A DNA stretch of 64,000 nt. Source: Globisporangium splendens (Eukaryota > Oomycota > Peronosporomycetes > Pythiales > Pythiaceae). A model generated the notes under the pieces. It saw only the letters and a list, made by a program, of their open reading frames with translations. It was not told the DNA's origin and did no database searches. The stretch spans positions 496,001 through 560,000 of the forward strand of contig VFIW01000009.1 of NCBI GenBank assembly GCA_006386115.1. Reading direction: 5' to 3'. This document shows, in pieces, positions 52,236 to 62,991 of this stretch (position 1 is its first letter; each line of letters opens with the position of its first letter). Position numbers and translations under genes: made by a program.

Positions 52236-54769
52236 ATGGAGCCCAAGCGCCACGTCTCGCGATGGCGCACGGCGCCTTCCTCTGCTGGTGCTGACAGTGC
52301 CGCCAGAGCGCCCACGTCGCTCCGCTACCTGAACGAGTTCGTGGGCAAACTGCAGTGCGCGCCGGCGCTGCTCGAGCACAACCTCTACCCGGACGCCAAG
52401 GAGATCACCGAGGTGCTGAAAATGCAATTGCATTGTGGCTTCTACTAGCATATAGTATGACGCTTATGGCTGCTTGTGTGTATGCGTCTCTTTGCAGAGC
52501 ATGGGCGTGTTCAATGCCGTGCGCAAGTACATGCTGCGCGACGACCAGGAGGCAGCGATGCAGGCCGAGTTGCAGCGCCGTGCAAGTGACGCGGTTGACA
52601 AAGCCGATGGGATCATCGTCGTCGGTGACGGGAGCACGCGTAAGAAATCCTGGATTGAAGGCTATATGACTGCTGCAAGGCGCTGATTTGTCGTTGCTCT
52701 CTATCGTGTTTGCCCTATCAGCACGCACGGCGGCGATGTTTGCGCACCGGCTGCGCAATTGGAAGAGCTACAGCATCGACCCGGCCATGGAGTACAGATC
52801 GTCCGAGGTAATGCATTCTATTGGTTTCCACGTGTGTGTGTGTATCAGGCTCTGGTCTCACTGGTGTTACTCCGTTGTGTGTTTGTTTCGTATTAATGCA
52901 TGGCTGTGAGAATAGCGGTCGCATGGCTGGGAGAAGATCTCGAACCTCGTCGTGATCCGCAACAAGATTGAGAAAGTGCGCATCACGTTGCGTCGTGCAA
53001 TCGTCGTGCTCGTGCACGCGCACGTGACGCTCGAGCAGGCGCTGAGCGCGATCGACGCCGAGATGATCGTCGGCGTGATCACGCTGCCGTGCTGCAACTG
53101 GTTCAGCAAGCAGGAGACGCTCTTCGGGCGTCATCCTGACTTGGTCTACGATGACTTCAGCATCCTGTCAGACAAGCGTGAAGTGCGGCTGTGGGTGGGC
53201 GGAGAACGCGAAAGCAATGAACCGCCGCGTGGTGGTGACATCGTCATGCTCGACACCGAAGTCAAAGTGTGTGTGCGCAAGACGTTCGTGGGTGGTGATC
53301 GAGGCGACGATGGGGAGCAGAGCGATGGCGGCAAACAGGCTGAAAAAAGTGGTATTGATATCGCCGATTCGGAGCCACTTTCGCCCGCGGAGTTGGTCAC
53401 AAAGGCGTCTGCAGAAGTGAAGCAAGCTAAAGTGTTTGATATCGTACGCGGGTTGCTGTCACGGGGATCGAGCGATGACCAGGACACCACAAATAACGCT
53501 GGGGTTTTTCCATTCGCTGAAGTAGCAGCTCAGGTGGGTGCTGACAAACATGTGCTTGTTCTCGACGGCGGCGACAACAAAGCAACTGGTGCTGCGAGAA
53601 CGCTGCTTCGCAATAGATATCGCCATGTGTACACACTGGGAAAACCAACAGCAGTCGAGACCAAAGCGCTTGACTATGGAGAGCAACAGGGACAGCAAAT
53701 GATGGGAATGACCGTCCCAATCAGCAAGTTGTCTGCGACTTTTGTGGAGAACTCGACGGACTCGGACTTGGCGCTCTTCAGCGAAGAGCTACTCGGGTAC
53801 ATTCACATTGCTGCAAATCCCTGGAGTAAGCACCACGACGAACACGAAGACGATTTCAGGGTCACATTTGAGGCGCAGCCTGGATCGTCGCCACTCGCAC
53901 TAGACTGCATCGTGGACAACCGGTTTGTGTACCGCGGCTTCCGTGGTGAGCGTAGAAACGTCGAGGTGTTTCGGAAACTGATTGCGTTGGTGTACCAGCT
54001 CGCGGCATCTACATCAGGATCAAATTCGCTATTGCTCTCGATCACGCCTCGCAAGATCTGGCGCAAGAAGGCGTATTTGACGCACGAGGCGCTCCAGTTT
54101 GAGACTCAAACGATCACTGTCAAGCAGCAGCAGTCGGCTGCTGTAGGTTCGCCTCGCAAAGAGAAGAAGCGAGGTTTTGATGAGGACACCGACCTGTTCA
54201 TCTACTGTTGCACGAAGGGGAAACGCGCTGCTGCAGCCACGGTGGACAAGCAGGAGCTCGACTTACAACACCAGACGAAGGAATCCGTCCTGGCGATGAA
54301 ACTCGCATTGCAAACCGAGTTTGACACGCGAAAAAAGGCAATTCCAACTGTCATTGAAGAGCTCTCTGTCGAGCAAGTCCTGGCGCTGAAACGCGCGGCC
54401 GCCGACTTTGACAATGCGAAGGAGCGCCGCAAGTACGTCCAGATGATCGGCAAGATCAGCTACCTGAGAAGCTACACGAACGGCATGGCGTTTCTCTCGC
54501 TCGTGCCGCCTCACTGTGACTTGAACGCGAGCAGCGGTTCAGATATCGCTGCAACAGTCAGCGAATTCAAGCGCGACCCGGTCCAGGCATTTCTCAAGTT
54601 GGACGAGCTCCAGTGGTCGCATGCACACCTGAAGGACGTGATCTCGATGCTGCACCCGGGCGACGACGTGTGCGTGCTCGGGTTTCTCGGGAAGAGCGAG
54701 CGCGGATCGCCGCTGGTCATGGTGAATGCGATGACGTTCGTTCGAGGCGAGTTCGAGGCATATACCTAG
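52236..54769 (+). CDS. Conserved-looking protein of unknown function
   Basis: Four exons (52236-52412, 52498-52639, 52722-52807, 52916-54769) give 752 residues with consistent frame. Exon 1 has a helical block (YLNEFVGKLQCAPALLEHNL). Across exons 2 and 3 runs VVGDGSTPRTAAMFAHRLRN, which looks like a nucleotide- or phosphate-binding turn. The middle contains the well-ordered stretch NWFSKQETLFGRHPDLVYDD followed by a beta-rich segment REVRLWVGG. Residues about 255-360 are acidic and low in complexity. The C-terminal third is mixed helix/strand and ends with CVLGFLGKSERGSPLVMVNA. Codon choice and splice sites indicate a real gene, but I recognise no family, and enzymatic function should not be assumed. 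Confidence 0.75.
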
Positions 54770-54951
54770 AGAACAAAATGGTTGGACGTGAGGCGTCCAG
54801 GCAGATAGGCTGCATATATAGACAGAGAGGATAATCCAAATTCGATAATGCCTGTTTCGTAAACCCGCATTTTGAGTTCGGTATCAAGTTGAGAAAAGAA
54901 CTGTGTCAAGAGCATGTAGGTTGTATAATGTACCATGCAAAGCAACCTTGC

Positions 54952-55587
54952 TCATTCGTTCCGCTTGGCTTTCTGGAAAGCCTCCATGCCTTGAAGCCAC
55001 GAGCCCTCGCTCAGCCCCTGCGGACAGTACGCGCACACGACACCGAGCTTGCCGACGTCCACGATGTTGCCGTACTCGTTGTCGAAGAAGAGCATGTCCT
55101 CGTACGCGACGCCGCTCTGCTCCTTGAGTTGCTCGAAGTGCACGCGCTTGTTGCGCGGGTAGATCGCCTCGAAGTCCATGATGCTCTGGAGCGACTTCTT
55201 GGTGACGGCGCCGTCGCCATCCACGGGCGTGAGCGTCACGTCCATGAGCCGCATGCACGTCTTGGCCCAGTGCGGCTCCGTCGTCTTGGACGCGGCTGCG
55301 ACCTCGGTCTCGTGCATGAACTGCGGATCGAGCTCCAGGATGCTCAGCACCGTGTGCACCGCCGGGAAGAAGTGCACTTCTTCGCCACTGCGGTCCGTCA
55401 CGATGCCCGTCGTGGTGTTCTTCTTGAACGGCGCGCCGTAGAGCTCGTACATCTCGGGCAGCCACAGCGTGAAGTCCAGATCGAACACCACGAGCTTCGG
55501 GATGTACTGCCACTCGCGCGCGAGCGGGTTCGCGCCGTTGGCTGTCGCTGCCGCCGCGCCTCTCGTCTTGGTCTTCGTGCGCGCCAT
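54952..55587 (-). CDS. MDP1: Magnesium-dependent phosphatase 1 (HAD family)
   Basis: HAD-superfamily phosphatase; characterised members dephosphorylate protein phosphotyrosine and fructosamine phosphates. The 211-residue product shows motif I as KLVVFDLDFTLW, with nucleophile Asp36 and acid/base Asp38. Motif IV is DMLFFDNEYGNIVDVGKLGV, and the typical MDP1 ending CPQGLSEGSWLQGMEAF follows. Animal MDP1 is about 165 residues; the extra length comes from a basic/Ala-rich N-terminus (1-28) and an insertion before SKTTEPHWAKTCM. The start is the ATG at 55587; a GTG two codons upstream was not used. Confidence 0.9.
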   Translation of the reverse strand: MARTKTKTRGAAAATANGANPLAREWQYIPKLVVFDLDFTLWLPEMYELYGAPFKKNTTTGIVTDRSGEEVHFFPAVHTVLSILELDPQFMHETEVAAASKTTEPHWAKTCMRLMDVTLTPVDGDGAVTKKSLQSIMDFEAIYPRNKRVHFEQLKEQSGVAYEDMLFFDNEYGNIVDVGKLGVVCAYCPQGLSEGSWLQGMEAFQKAKRNE

Positions 55588-55983
55588 GTTCACAGCTTCT
55601 GTGCAAGTGATGAATGAGCAGGTTGATCAGGTTCAACCGTCGCGCTAAGTTCGCTTTACTGACGAGATCTAGGTGCGTTATTGGTTATTTATGGCTTCAT
55701 GCCGTTGTATACGAAGATGGTTGAACACTGTCACGTTGGTTCAAGCACGCATTTCAGTTTGCCCATGGCAACAATGCTACTTTCCTGATGCGCTGCGTCT
55801 TGTTCTCATACTTCCTTATATTCAAAATTAAACAAAACACACGACTTCACTGTGTTTCTTTGCATTCACACCTTCTCTTCGTAGTTCCTCGTGCACAGAG
55901 CCGACTTCCGAGTAACTCGGACTTCTGCTGCTGCTGTTTTCTCAACAAATCGAGTCCAATTCTCGAGTTTCTAGGAAAGGCGA
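55588..55983. other. Intergenic, no gene seen
   Basis: Promoter of MDP1 and 3' region of the TOG gene. A T/C-rich segment is present at 55840-55945; no coding sequence is supported. Confidence 0.4.
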
Positions 55984-58900
55984 CTAAAACTTGCGAACTT
56001 TCTCAAGTCGCTCACGTAGCAACTGTGTCGTCGTTGAGGTTGACGTTGATACTGAGCCGCCGGCATCGGATGACGACGACGACGTGAAACTCGAGCGGAT
56101 GCTGGACACCGAGGACGATCGACTCGCTGCAAAATCGTTGAATGACGTGAAGCTGGAGCGAACGTTGGCTACTGCAGACGACGTCGAGACTCCGGAAGGT
56201 TGCCGGTCAAGCGCCATCCGCGATTTCAGACTTTCACGAGAACCATTCAACTGTCCATATGAAGTGGTGCTGCTACTGGCACTGAGTCCCGATGATGGAC
56301 CAGCATCAAACAATCTCCGGGTGACTGGTTCACTCGCCAAGTCTGCTGTCGAGATCGGAGCTGCTGATGCACCACCACCAAGACGAGAGGCATATCCTGA
56401 ACTCGCGCCATTAGCATTGTGGTTTCCATTCGTCGCACTGTACAGAGTGGAGTCGGTAGCTGAGGGCTGTTGGTTTTGGGAAAAGCCCATACTTGCGAGC
56501 AGTTCTCGAACTGGTGACGCCATCGGAAGGTCAACCAACGATGCCTCGAAGCTGCTTCGACGCGTCTTCATCAGCGCCTCGGTAATGATACGTAAAGCAG
56601 ACTGCATGTTGTCGTTCGCGATTTGAACTGCAAACAGATCCGTCTGCGGCAGAGTTGAAAAGAACGAGTGCATTTGCATGAGGACGCCAAAAATGTCAAT
56701 GCCATCGTACGGGTTCAACGCATTCGCTTGGGTCTTGGAGATCTGGATCAACAAACGACCAACCAGCTGATCAAGAGAATCGCTCTTCATCAAGTGATTA
56801 TATGCATCGCGCGAGTTGTAGTCTCCGACGTCGTTCCGCACGATGCGTTGCAGCAAATTGATCACAGACGGATACACTTCGCCAGCCTTCACATTCTCAG
56901 TTACTCCACGCAAGGCTTTAACAAGCGCTTTGAACAGCAAAAGGAAACGCTTCTTCTCGGCTGGCATCTTGGCCATGTTCAGTGACGCTGTACTTGTTTT
57001 AGAAGCAAACTCTTCCACTCTTGGATCCAGCATTTTTGAGCAAATTTCTAGGATAATGCGCTCCACTGCATAGCGTTGGATGTTCTCGATTGCTTCACTG
57101 TTGAGCAGCAAGTTCAGAATTGGTAGACTCAGTGATAGCACCTGAATCACCAACGGCTTCTTTGACTCGACGGAGCAGAAACTGCCATGGATCAAATCGC
57201 ACAACTTGATGAAGATGTCGTTGACATAATATCTCAAGAACTCCAGCTCCGATTCGCCTGACGGTCGATCGATGATGGCATACAAGCCCTTCAGCGCATC
57301 GATGCCGTCAGCATAGTATGGCGAGCGCTCATCCACGATTTCTTTCGCATCCGTCATCAAAAGATCAATTGGACGAAGCAAAAGCTCTTCGATCGTGTCG
57401 TTTGTATCCGCCTCCTGCTCGTCATGAATGCTCAGCGACATCATTTCCGTGTCTTCATCCTGGGGCATTCGTGGGATAGGTGGCGGAACAACTGGAGCAG
57501 GATACGCAACACTGTTGTATTGCTTGATTCCAGATGCTGGGGTCAGTGCGCTTACTGCAGCTGGCATTCTCGGCGGGGTCGTTGCAGGTACGCTCACGTT
57601 CGACTGGAACGAAGTCGAAATGGACGGTGCTGCTCCAAATCCAAATGAAGGTTGCTGAGGTGGCACCGGACCGCTACACTCTTGCAAACTTCCAGGTGGA
57701 AGGTGCTTTATCCGAGCGTTCAGCAAATCCATTCCCTGCTGCGTCGTGACGCCAGTAAACCGAAAAAACTTGTCCAAGTTGCCGTCAGTGCGCGTGTAAA
57801 CCGCGACAAGCGCATTGATAGCACTCTCACGTAGCTCTTTTTCATGGGCAGTCACGTACTTCCCGACTTCCTTGACGCACTTCTTCCCCAAGACATGGAA
57901 TCCGTGCGCAGTCACGATGTACTCGATCAAGTCAATGCACTCACAGCGGCTTTTCATATTTTTGCATCCAATGAAGCACTCCATCAGGTAGTTCACATAC
58001 TTTTCAGGGCTGTAAACGTCGACGACCAATTTCATGATATCGCGGAAGCGCACACGGAATCTTGGCTTCGACTGGCCACTTTCCTGCAGCAAATATGGAA
58101 GGAAGATGGATGCTTCGACGTCGTCCAACTGATACGACATTCCCTTCAGCATTTCGAAAAGCTTGACGAGGAACTCCAACAGCTTCGCCAGCGCTTGCAC
58201 ATTATTGTCCACAATTCGCAGAGTGCACCATTTCAGGATCAAGTCGAGTGCTGCCAGTACTTCTTGAGGCTGTTGAGACGCACAAGTCATCAAATCAGTG
58301 ACTGCAGCCATCATCCCCTTCTCAAGAGTAGGTGCAAACAGTTTCGCGTGGAAATCCGGCGACAAGTACGGTTTCCACTCAGCTTCGACTTCTGCCTTGC
58401 GGTTGTTCATCTCCGACACGTTTGTGGACTCAAAGACCCACTTGTTGAATTGTCCTTTTGCCAGTCGCGCGCTCTTGGTTGAATTCATTTTCAGCAATGC
58501 AGTTGGAGGAGAAGGCTCACCATCATCCGATCCCGAGTCTGCAGACCTGAAAGAACCAGGACGCATCAGTTGAGAGCGCACACCTCCAGGCGCTCCTTTA
58601 GACAGCAACGAGCTTCCTTTAGCCAGTCGAGAAGCACCAAGTCCGGTTCTCGTTGGAGTCTCTGTCACTGTTGGGGGTATTTGAGGCACTGGCGTCGCTG
58701 GGGCAACAGGTACAGCTGGTGCAGCCGTGACGGCAGTCTCAGCGACAGAATCACACACTTTCTGGATCAAAGGTCGCAAGGTTCGCATCTGCGCTGGTTT
58801 GATGTCGCGACAACCGGTCGTTAACACGGCGTCTTTGCCAACCGACTTGATCACTTCTGCGAGCACCAGCTGAGCTTTCTCTCTCGCCTCCGACGACTTG

Positions 58901-61900
58901 TCCATTAAGCATTGCACAACTGGAGCAACCAGCCCAGACAAGTCTAGCTTTTCGCAGTTCTTCAAGTGTTCTGCTGCCCAGCCAAGCAGCTCAGCACGCC
59001 CAACCGGATTCAGCAAAGCTTCACTGACAGCTGACAATAAACTCTCCATGCATGCAGACGAAGTTTGGTTGTTATGCCGCACCCATTTATGCAGTGCTTC
59101 AATTGCAGCTGCCTGCATGGTCTTCTTGTTATCCGAAACCCCGCTCAGCAAACTTGCACCAAGAAACTTTGACATCTTGCCCACGTCAGGTCCGATACTC
59201 GACGCAACCACACCAATGACCTGAGCTGCTTTGACCTTGAGATTTGCGTTTGAATCGCTGAGTCGCGCTTTCAATGCACGCAACAATTCCTGCACTTGTT
59301 TAGTGAATTCGATCGCACCACCAGCGGCTTCACAGATACTTTGCACAGAGTCCATAGCTGCAGACCTCTTCTTCCACGCAGCAATATCCTCTTCACACTT
59401 CATATCCGCCAGCAATTCCTTCGTGATTTGAGAGCTGATGTCGGCACGGCCAAACAGCGCGCCTGGGTCAACTTTCTTCTTTCCTCCACCCTCATCTTCA
59501 TCACCTTTCACTTGACGTTTGACGCCAGCCATAGCACTTGCAGGATCGTATCCGACCTTCTTGAACTCGGCTTCTACGATGGAAGCGAGTGCTGGTTTCC
59601 AGCTCTCCAAATTCAAAATTGGAAGCAACGCCGGTCCTAACTGAGAGTACATCACAGCGAGCACAGCGATAGCACCCGTGCGAACCTTCGGGTTCGACGA
59701 CTCCAACCCCTGAGACCCTTTCACGAAATCGATCAGCATGCGCGGATTGCAAACCGCGACCCCGAAATCCTTGATGCAGTCCGCGACGACCGTCAACACC
59801 TCGATGTGCGCCAACGGTGCTTTGACATTTGGCATATGACTCAAGAGGCATCCCAAAACATATGAAGGGCTGGTAGCTTCACACAGTTGGAGAACCATCG
59901 TCCGGATCGCTTCAGCCGCTTTACGATCACTAATCTTGTCAGCTGCGCTTGGCACCACTTGGCAAATGACACCACGTGGAAATTTGCTCGCAGCATTTTC
60001 AGCAAATGTCCCCACTGCTTGGAACGCACTTTTTAGCACGTTGATATTGCTGTCTTTGAAGTCCTTCACTTGCTTCGACATGAACACCGTTAGCGCTTCG
60101 ATCGCCACCATGCTCATCACTCCAGAGTTTTCTTTTGCAAAAGTTTCCAGACCCTCGATGGCAGTTTTACGCTCCATCCACTTGGCGCTTGCGAAGCCTT
60201 CTTTGATGTCAATCCAGTTGTCGATGTTCATCTCTACGAGAATACCTTCTGCGTCTTCTGGTGCCACAGAGATAGCCATTGGGGTGAAGTCCGTACTGCC
60301 ACTTCCACCAGACGAGCCTCCACCAGCACCGGCAGCAGATCGCTTTGCAGCAGCAGCAGCAGGCTTGGATGGTGCCTCAGCACCTGCCTTTGCAGCGCCA
60401 AGGCGAGACGGCGCAGCTCGGACAGGTTTCTTCACACCAGGGCGTGCAGCAGCCGACGCTGCAGGAGCAGACGTCTCTACCTCGATCACTTCAGCCACAG
60501 GTTTCTTCGCAGCTGCAGGCGCGGCTGATGCAGCCCCTGCGCTCGCCTTTGCTGCACCGACAGATCCCCCCACACTTTGTTGAATCGTCTTGAAAGAACG
60601 CGGGTTCTTGCGCGAGATATCATCCAGCATACCCTGGAGCCATTCCGAGATCTGGCTGCTTGCCTTGAGGATCACGATAAAAGAATCCAACCCCGCCTTT
60701 CGCACCGTTGGGTCGGTGTCATCCATACTGGCCACAAACAACCCGCCAAACTCGAGCATCAGGCTTTTGTCGCCGAGGTTCACCATATTTTTCTCGATAC
60801 ATCGTGTCAGGAACCCGATGGTTTGAACACGTGCTGACGGAGCCTTGTTCTTCAACGCATCCAAAGCCAACTTAATTTCTTCCATCATCATATCAATCGT
60901 CATCGAGTGCTGGAGAAACAAATCCAGCGTATTGTTGGTCGCGTTCAAAATGACGGATTTCTTATCGGAGAGTTTGCGCATCAACTCGGGGAACATCATC
61001 CGAGCATACTGCGTGAAATTCTTGCGTAACCCATCAGACAAGGCACCAAGCACTTCCACCGACTTCGCGACAATGTTGACGTTGGAATCATTGGACAAGA
61101 TCTTCAACGTGTTCACCAGCTCGTAGTAGTCGTCATTCGCAAGCTTTGGTACCGCCCCGATCAGATCCAGGACGATCTTCAATGCCTCCACTTTCTCACT
61201 CCACTTCGGCAGATCGAGTTTCGCCTTAAACTCCGTCTTAGGAAGCTTCGCAAGCAAGTTGACCGTCTCTGCAAACTCTCGTGGATCAAACGCAGCTGTT
61301 GCACTTGCACTTGCAGCTGCGCCACCGCCAGCGGCAGCTTTCAGTCCGGCGGCAGCAGACGGTCGTTTCGCTCCGCGAACAAACTTGGTCGGAGCTGCTT
61401 GGCCAACCACGAGGTCATTTGTTAAGCCCTCGTACTCGGTTTGCTGCGCTTGTCGAAGGTTGGACACGATATCTTGAACAAGCGCTGGACCAGTCCATCG
61501 ATGGATCTCAACAAGAATGTTCAGCGCAATGGGGCGAACGCCATTCACAGTCGACTCACAAAGCGCTGGCAGCGCAGCTTTCACAGCAGGGAGCGGGACA
61601 ACACGCGGTCCAAATGCCTTGAGCGCATCAAGGATGCTCTGAGCGCATGCTGGCGGCACCTTTGGCTTCTTATTCTTTGTCCCTTCAATCAACGCGTTCA
61701 CAGTGTCTTCTGCCGCACCAGCTTCGATGAACGCCTGCACCAACTCTTCACAGAGTTTCACGGTTCCAGGGCGACTAGAGAAGCCTTTGTCAGTGACGCG
61801 TTTCATGACGCCCGGCACGACGCTTTTCTGGAACGGCTCCACGTTCACCGTGTACGCCAACACCGCCTGGATACCGGCTTCCATCGCACTTGCATTCGCA

Positions 61901-62571
61901 TCTTCGCACATTTTACTAAACAATTCCAAAAAGGGGACCACGTCGTCGTTGCGCACTCCAGAGCGTTCGCAATACGCTTTCACTTGGTCAAAGCCTTCTT
62001 TCCGCAGCTTCCAGTTCTTATCCGTGACCTTTGCCACGATTTCGTCAACCGAGACGCCGTCTGCGGCATCAGTACCACTACCAGCGGTTTCTGTGCTACC
62101 GCTACTTTCAACAGCCATCGCTACGGGTGGCGCAGGCGGCGGCATCACGGGGACCATGGGAGCATCATCACTGTCTTTCATCGTCACATCCTCTGCGGCA
62201 TCCACTTCCATCGGCTCTGACTTCGCAGCAGCCGCTGCTGCGCGCATTTGTGCAAATCGCGGTGGCAACGCGGACTTCCGCTGTGCAGGTGGATTCCGTG
62301 GTGGCGAATTCGCGACGGGGGCTTTCCTTGCGGCGGGAATAGGCGGCGAGTTGGCGACGGGCGCTTTCCGCGCAGCAGGGATCGGCGGGGAGTTCGTCAT
62401 GCGTCCCATGGTCGGTGGCGGCGGCAGTGCGTCTCCATCTTCGCCTTCTTCGCCGTCGTCGTACGTGATGTTGGATGAAATCGCCTTGGAAATGGACATG
62501 AGCGCCGCGATGTCTTCGCCCGCGCACAGGCGGCATTTGCAGCTCATGTTGCGCAGGCATTTCTCCTCCAT
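55984..62571 (-). CDS. XMAP215/ch-TOG/MOR1-type microtubule polymerase
   Basis: Single 2195-residue frame without introns. XMAP215-family proteins bind tubulin dimers through TOG domains, promote microtubule plus-end growth and act at spindle poles. Five HEAT-repeat TOG arrays can be placed by their tryptophan-containing first repeats: near 177 (VTDKNWKLRKEGF), 458 (WSEKVEALKIVLD), 785 (FASAKWMERKTAIEG), 1043 (DIAAWKKRSAAMDS) and 1370-1620 (GQFNKWVFEST). Linkers are Ala/Pro/Lys-rich, as expected for microtubule-lattice contacts. A helical C-terminal domain lies at about 1720-2040 and a Ser-rich tail follows. Before TOG1 the protein has an unusual N-terminal 170 residues with a Cys cluster (CLRNMSCKCRLC) and tandem copies of NSPPIPAARKAPVA. 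The start is the first ATG. Confidence 0.94.
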   Translation of the reverse strand: MEEKCLRNMSCKCRLCAGEDIAALMSISKAISSNITYDDGEEGEDGDALPPPPTMGRMTNSPPIPAARKAPVANSPPIPAARKAPVANSPPRNPPAQRKSALPPRFAQMRAAAAAAKSEPMEVDAAEDVTMKDSDDAPMVPVMPPPAPPVAMAVESSGSTETAGSGTDAADGVSVDEIVAKVTDKNWKLRKEGFDQVKAYCERSGVRNDDVVPFLELFSKMCEDANASAMEAGIQAVLAYTVNVEPFQKSVVPGVMKRVTDKGFSSRPGTVKLCEELVQAFIEAGAAEDTVNALIEGTKNKKPKVPPACAQSILDALKAFGPRVVPLPAVKAALPALCESTVNGVRPIALNILVEIHRWTGPALVQDIVSNLRQAQQTEYEGLTNDLVVGQAAPTKFVRGAKRPSAAAGLKAAAGGGAAASASATAAFDPREFAETVNLLAKLPKTEFKAKLDLPKWSEKVEALKIVLDLIGAVPKLANDDYYELVNTLKILSNDSNVNIVAKSVEVLGALSDGLRKNFTQYARMMFPELMRKLSDKKSVILNATNNTLDLFLQHSMTIDMMMEEIKLALDALKNKAPSARVQTIGFLTRCIEKNMVNLGDKSLMLEFGGLFVASMDDTDPTVRKAGLDSFIVILKASSQISEWLQGMLDDISRKNPRSFKTIQQSVGGSVGAAKASAGAASAAPAAAKKPVAEVIEVETSAPAASAAARPGVKKPVRAAPSRLGAAKAGAEAPSKPAAAAAKRSAAGAGGGSSGGSGSTDFTPMAISVAPEDAEGILVEMNIDNWIDIKEGFASAKWMERKTAIEGLETFAKENSGVMSMVAIEALTVFMSKQVKDFKDSNINVLKSAFQAVGTFAENAASKFPRGVICQVVPSAADKISDRKAAEAIRTMVLQLCEATSPSYVLGCLLSHMPNVKAPLAHIEVLTVVADCIKDFGVAVCNPRMLIDFVKGSQGLESSNPKVRTGAIAVLAVMYSQLGPALLPILNLESWKPALASIVEAEFKKVGYDPASAMAGVKRQVKGDEDEGGGKKKVDPGALFGRADISSQITKELLADMKCEEDIAAWKKRSAAMDSVQSICEAAGGAIEFTKQVQELLRALKARLSDSNANLKVKAAQVIGVVASSIGPDVGKMSKFLGASLLSGVSDNKKTMQAAAIEALHKWVRHNNQTSSACMESLLSAVSEALLNPVGRAELLGWAAEHLKNCEKLDLSGLVAPVVQCLMDKSSEAREKAQLVLAEVIKSVGKDAVLTTGCRDIKPAQMRTLRPLIQKVCDSVAETAVTAAPAVPVAPATPVPQIPPTVTETPTRTGLGASRLAKGSSLLSKGAPGGVRSQLMRPGSFRSADSGSDDGEPSPPTALLKMNSTKSARLAKGQFNKWVFESTNVSEMNNRKAEVEAEWKPYLSPDFHAKLFAPTLEKGMMAAVTDLMTCASQQPQEVLAALDLILKWCTLRIVDNNVQALAKLLEFLVKLFEMLKGMSYQLDDVEASIFLPYLLQESGQSKPRFRVRFRDIMKLVVDVYSPEKYVNYLMECFIGCKNMKSRCECIDLIEYIVTAHGFHVLGKKCVKEVGKYVTAHEKELRESAINALVAVYTRTDGNLDKFFRFTGVTTQQGMDLLNARIKHLPPGSLQECSGPVPPQQPSFGFGAAPSISTSFQSNVSVPATTPPRMPAAVSALTPASGIKQYNSVAYPAPVVPPPIPRMPQDEDTEMMSLSIHDEQEADTNDTIEELLLRPIDLLMTDAKEIVDERSPYYADGIDALKGLYAIIDRPSGESELEFLRYYVNDIFIKLCDLIHGSFCSVESKKPLVIQVLSLSLPILNLLLNSEAIENIQRYAVERIILEICSKMLDPRVEEFASKTSTASLNMAKMPAEKKRFLLLFKALVKALRGVTENVKAGEVYPSVINLLQRIVRNDVGDYNSRDAYNHLMKSDSLDQLVGRLLIQISKTQANALNPYDGIDIFGVLMQMHSFFSTLPQTDLFAVQIANDNMQSALRIITEALMKTRRSSFEASLVDLPMASPVRELLASMGFSQNQQPSATDSTLYSATNGNHNANGASSGYASRLGGGASAAPISTADLASEPVTRRLFDAGPSSGLSASSSTTSYGQLNGSRESLKSRMALDRQPSGVSTSSAVANVRSSFTSFNDFAASRSSSVSSIRSSFTSSSSSDAGGSVSTSTSTTTQLLRERLEKVRKF

Positions 62572-62991
62572 GGCTGACGTGGGTGGTATGGCCGAACACG
62601 CACTCTCTCACAGATACGTCTGATCTCTTTCTCTATGGATATTCGCAGCACACGCAGGGAGCACGTGGAACAGAGCGCGCGGACGTTGCTTCCTTCTCGC
62701 TTCGTTCTCTCGCTGCACTTTTCGAGTGTGGCTGGGTTGGAAGGTGCGTTTTGAAAAATTTGTGTATTAGACAAATGCTTCTGACAGTTACGAACCTCAA
62801 GTCCTGCCCTCCAATACGGGCATCAAGCGAGTGTATATTGAGAGTGTAACGATTCATTAATGCATGAAGTCACTAAAGCCATGACAATGATGCAGTAGTT
62901 AGCAAATAACAGATACATCCCACAAGAGAAACTTGCAGTGGAACGCGCCAAAAATCGTCAGCCATCATTCCGCCGCGCCGTTGCCACCACC
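62572..62991. promoter_or_regulatory. Divergent promoter between TOG and HOOK genes
   Basis: 420 bases separate the two ATGs of these divergently transcribed microtubule genes, so they must share regulatory DNA. No canonical TATA or CCAAT motif stands out. Confidence 0.55.
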
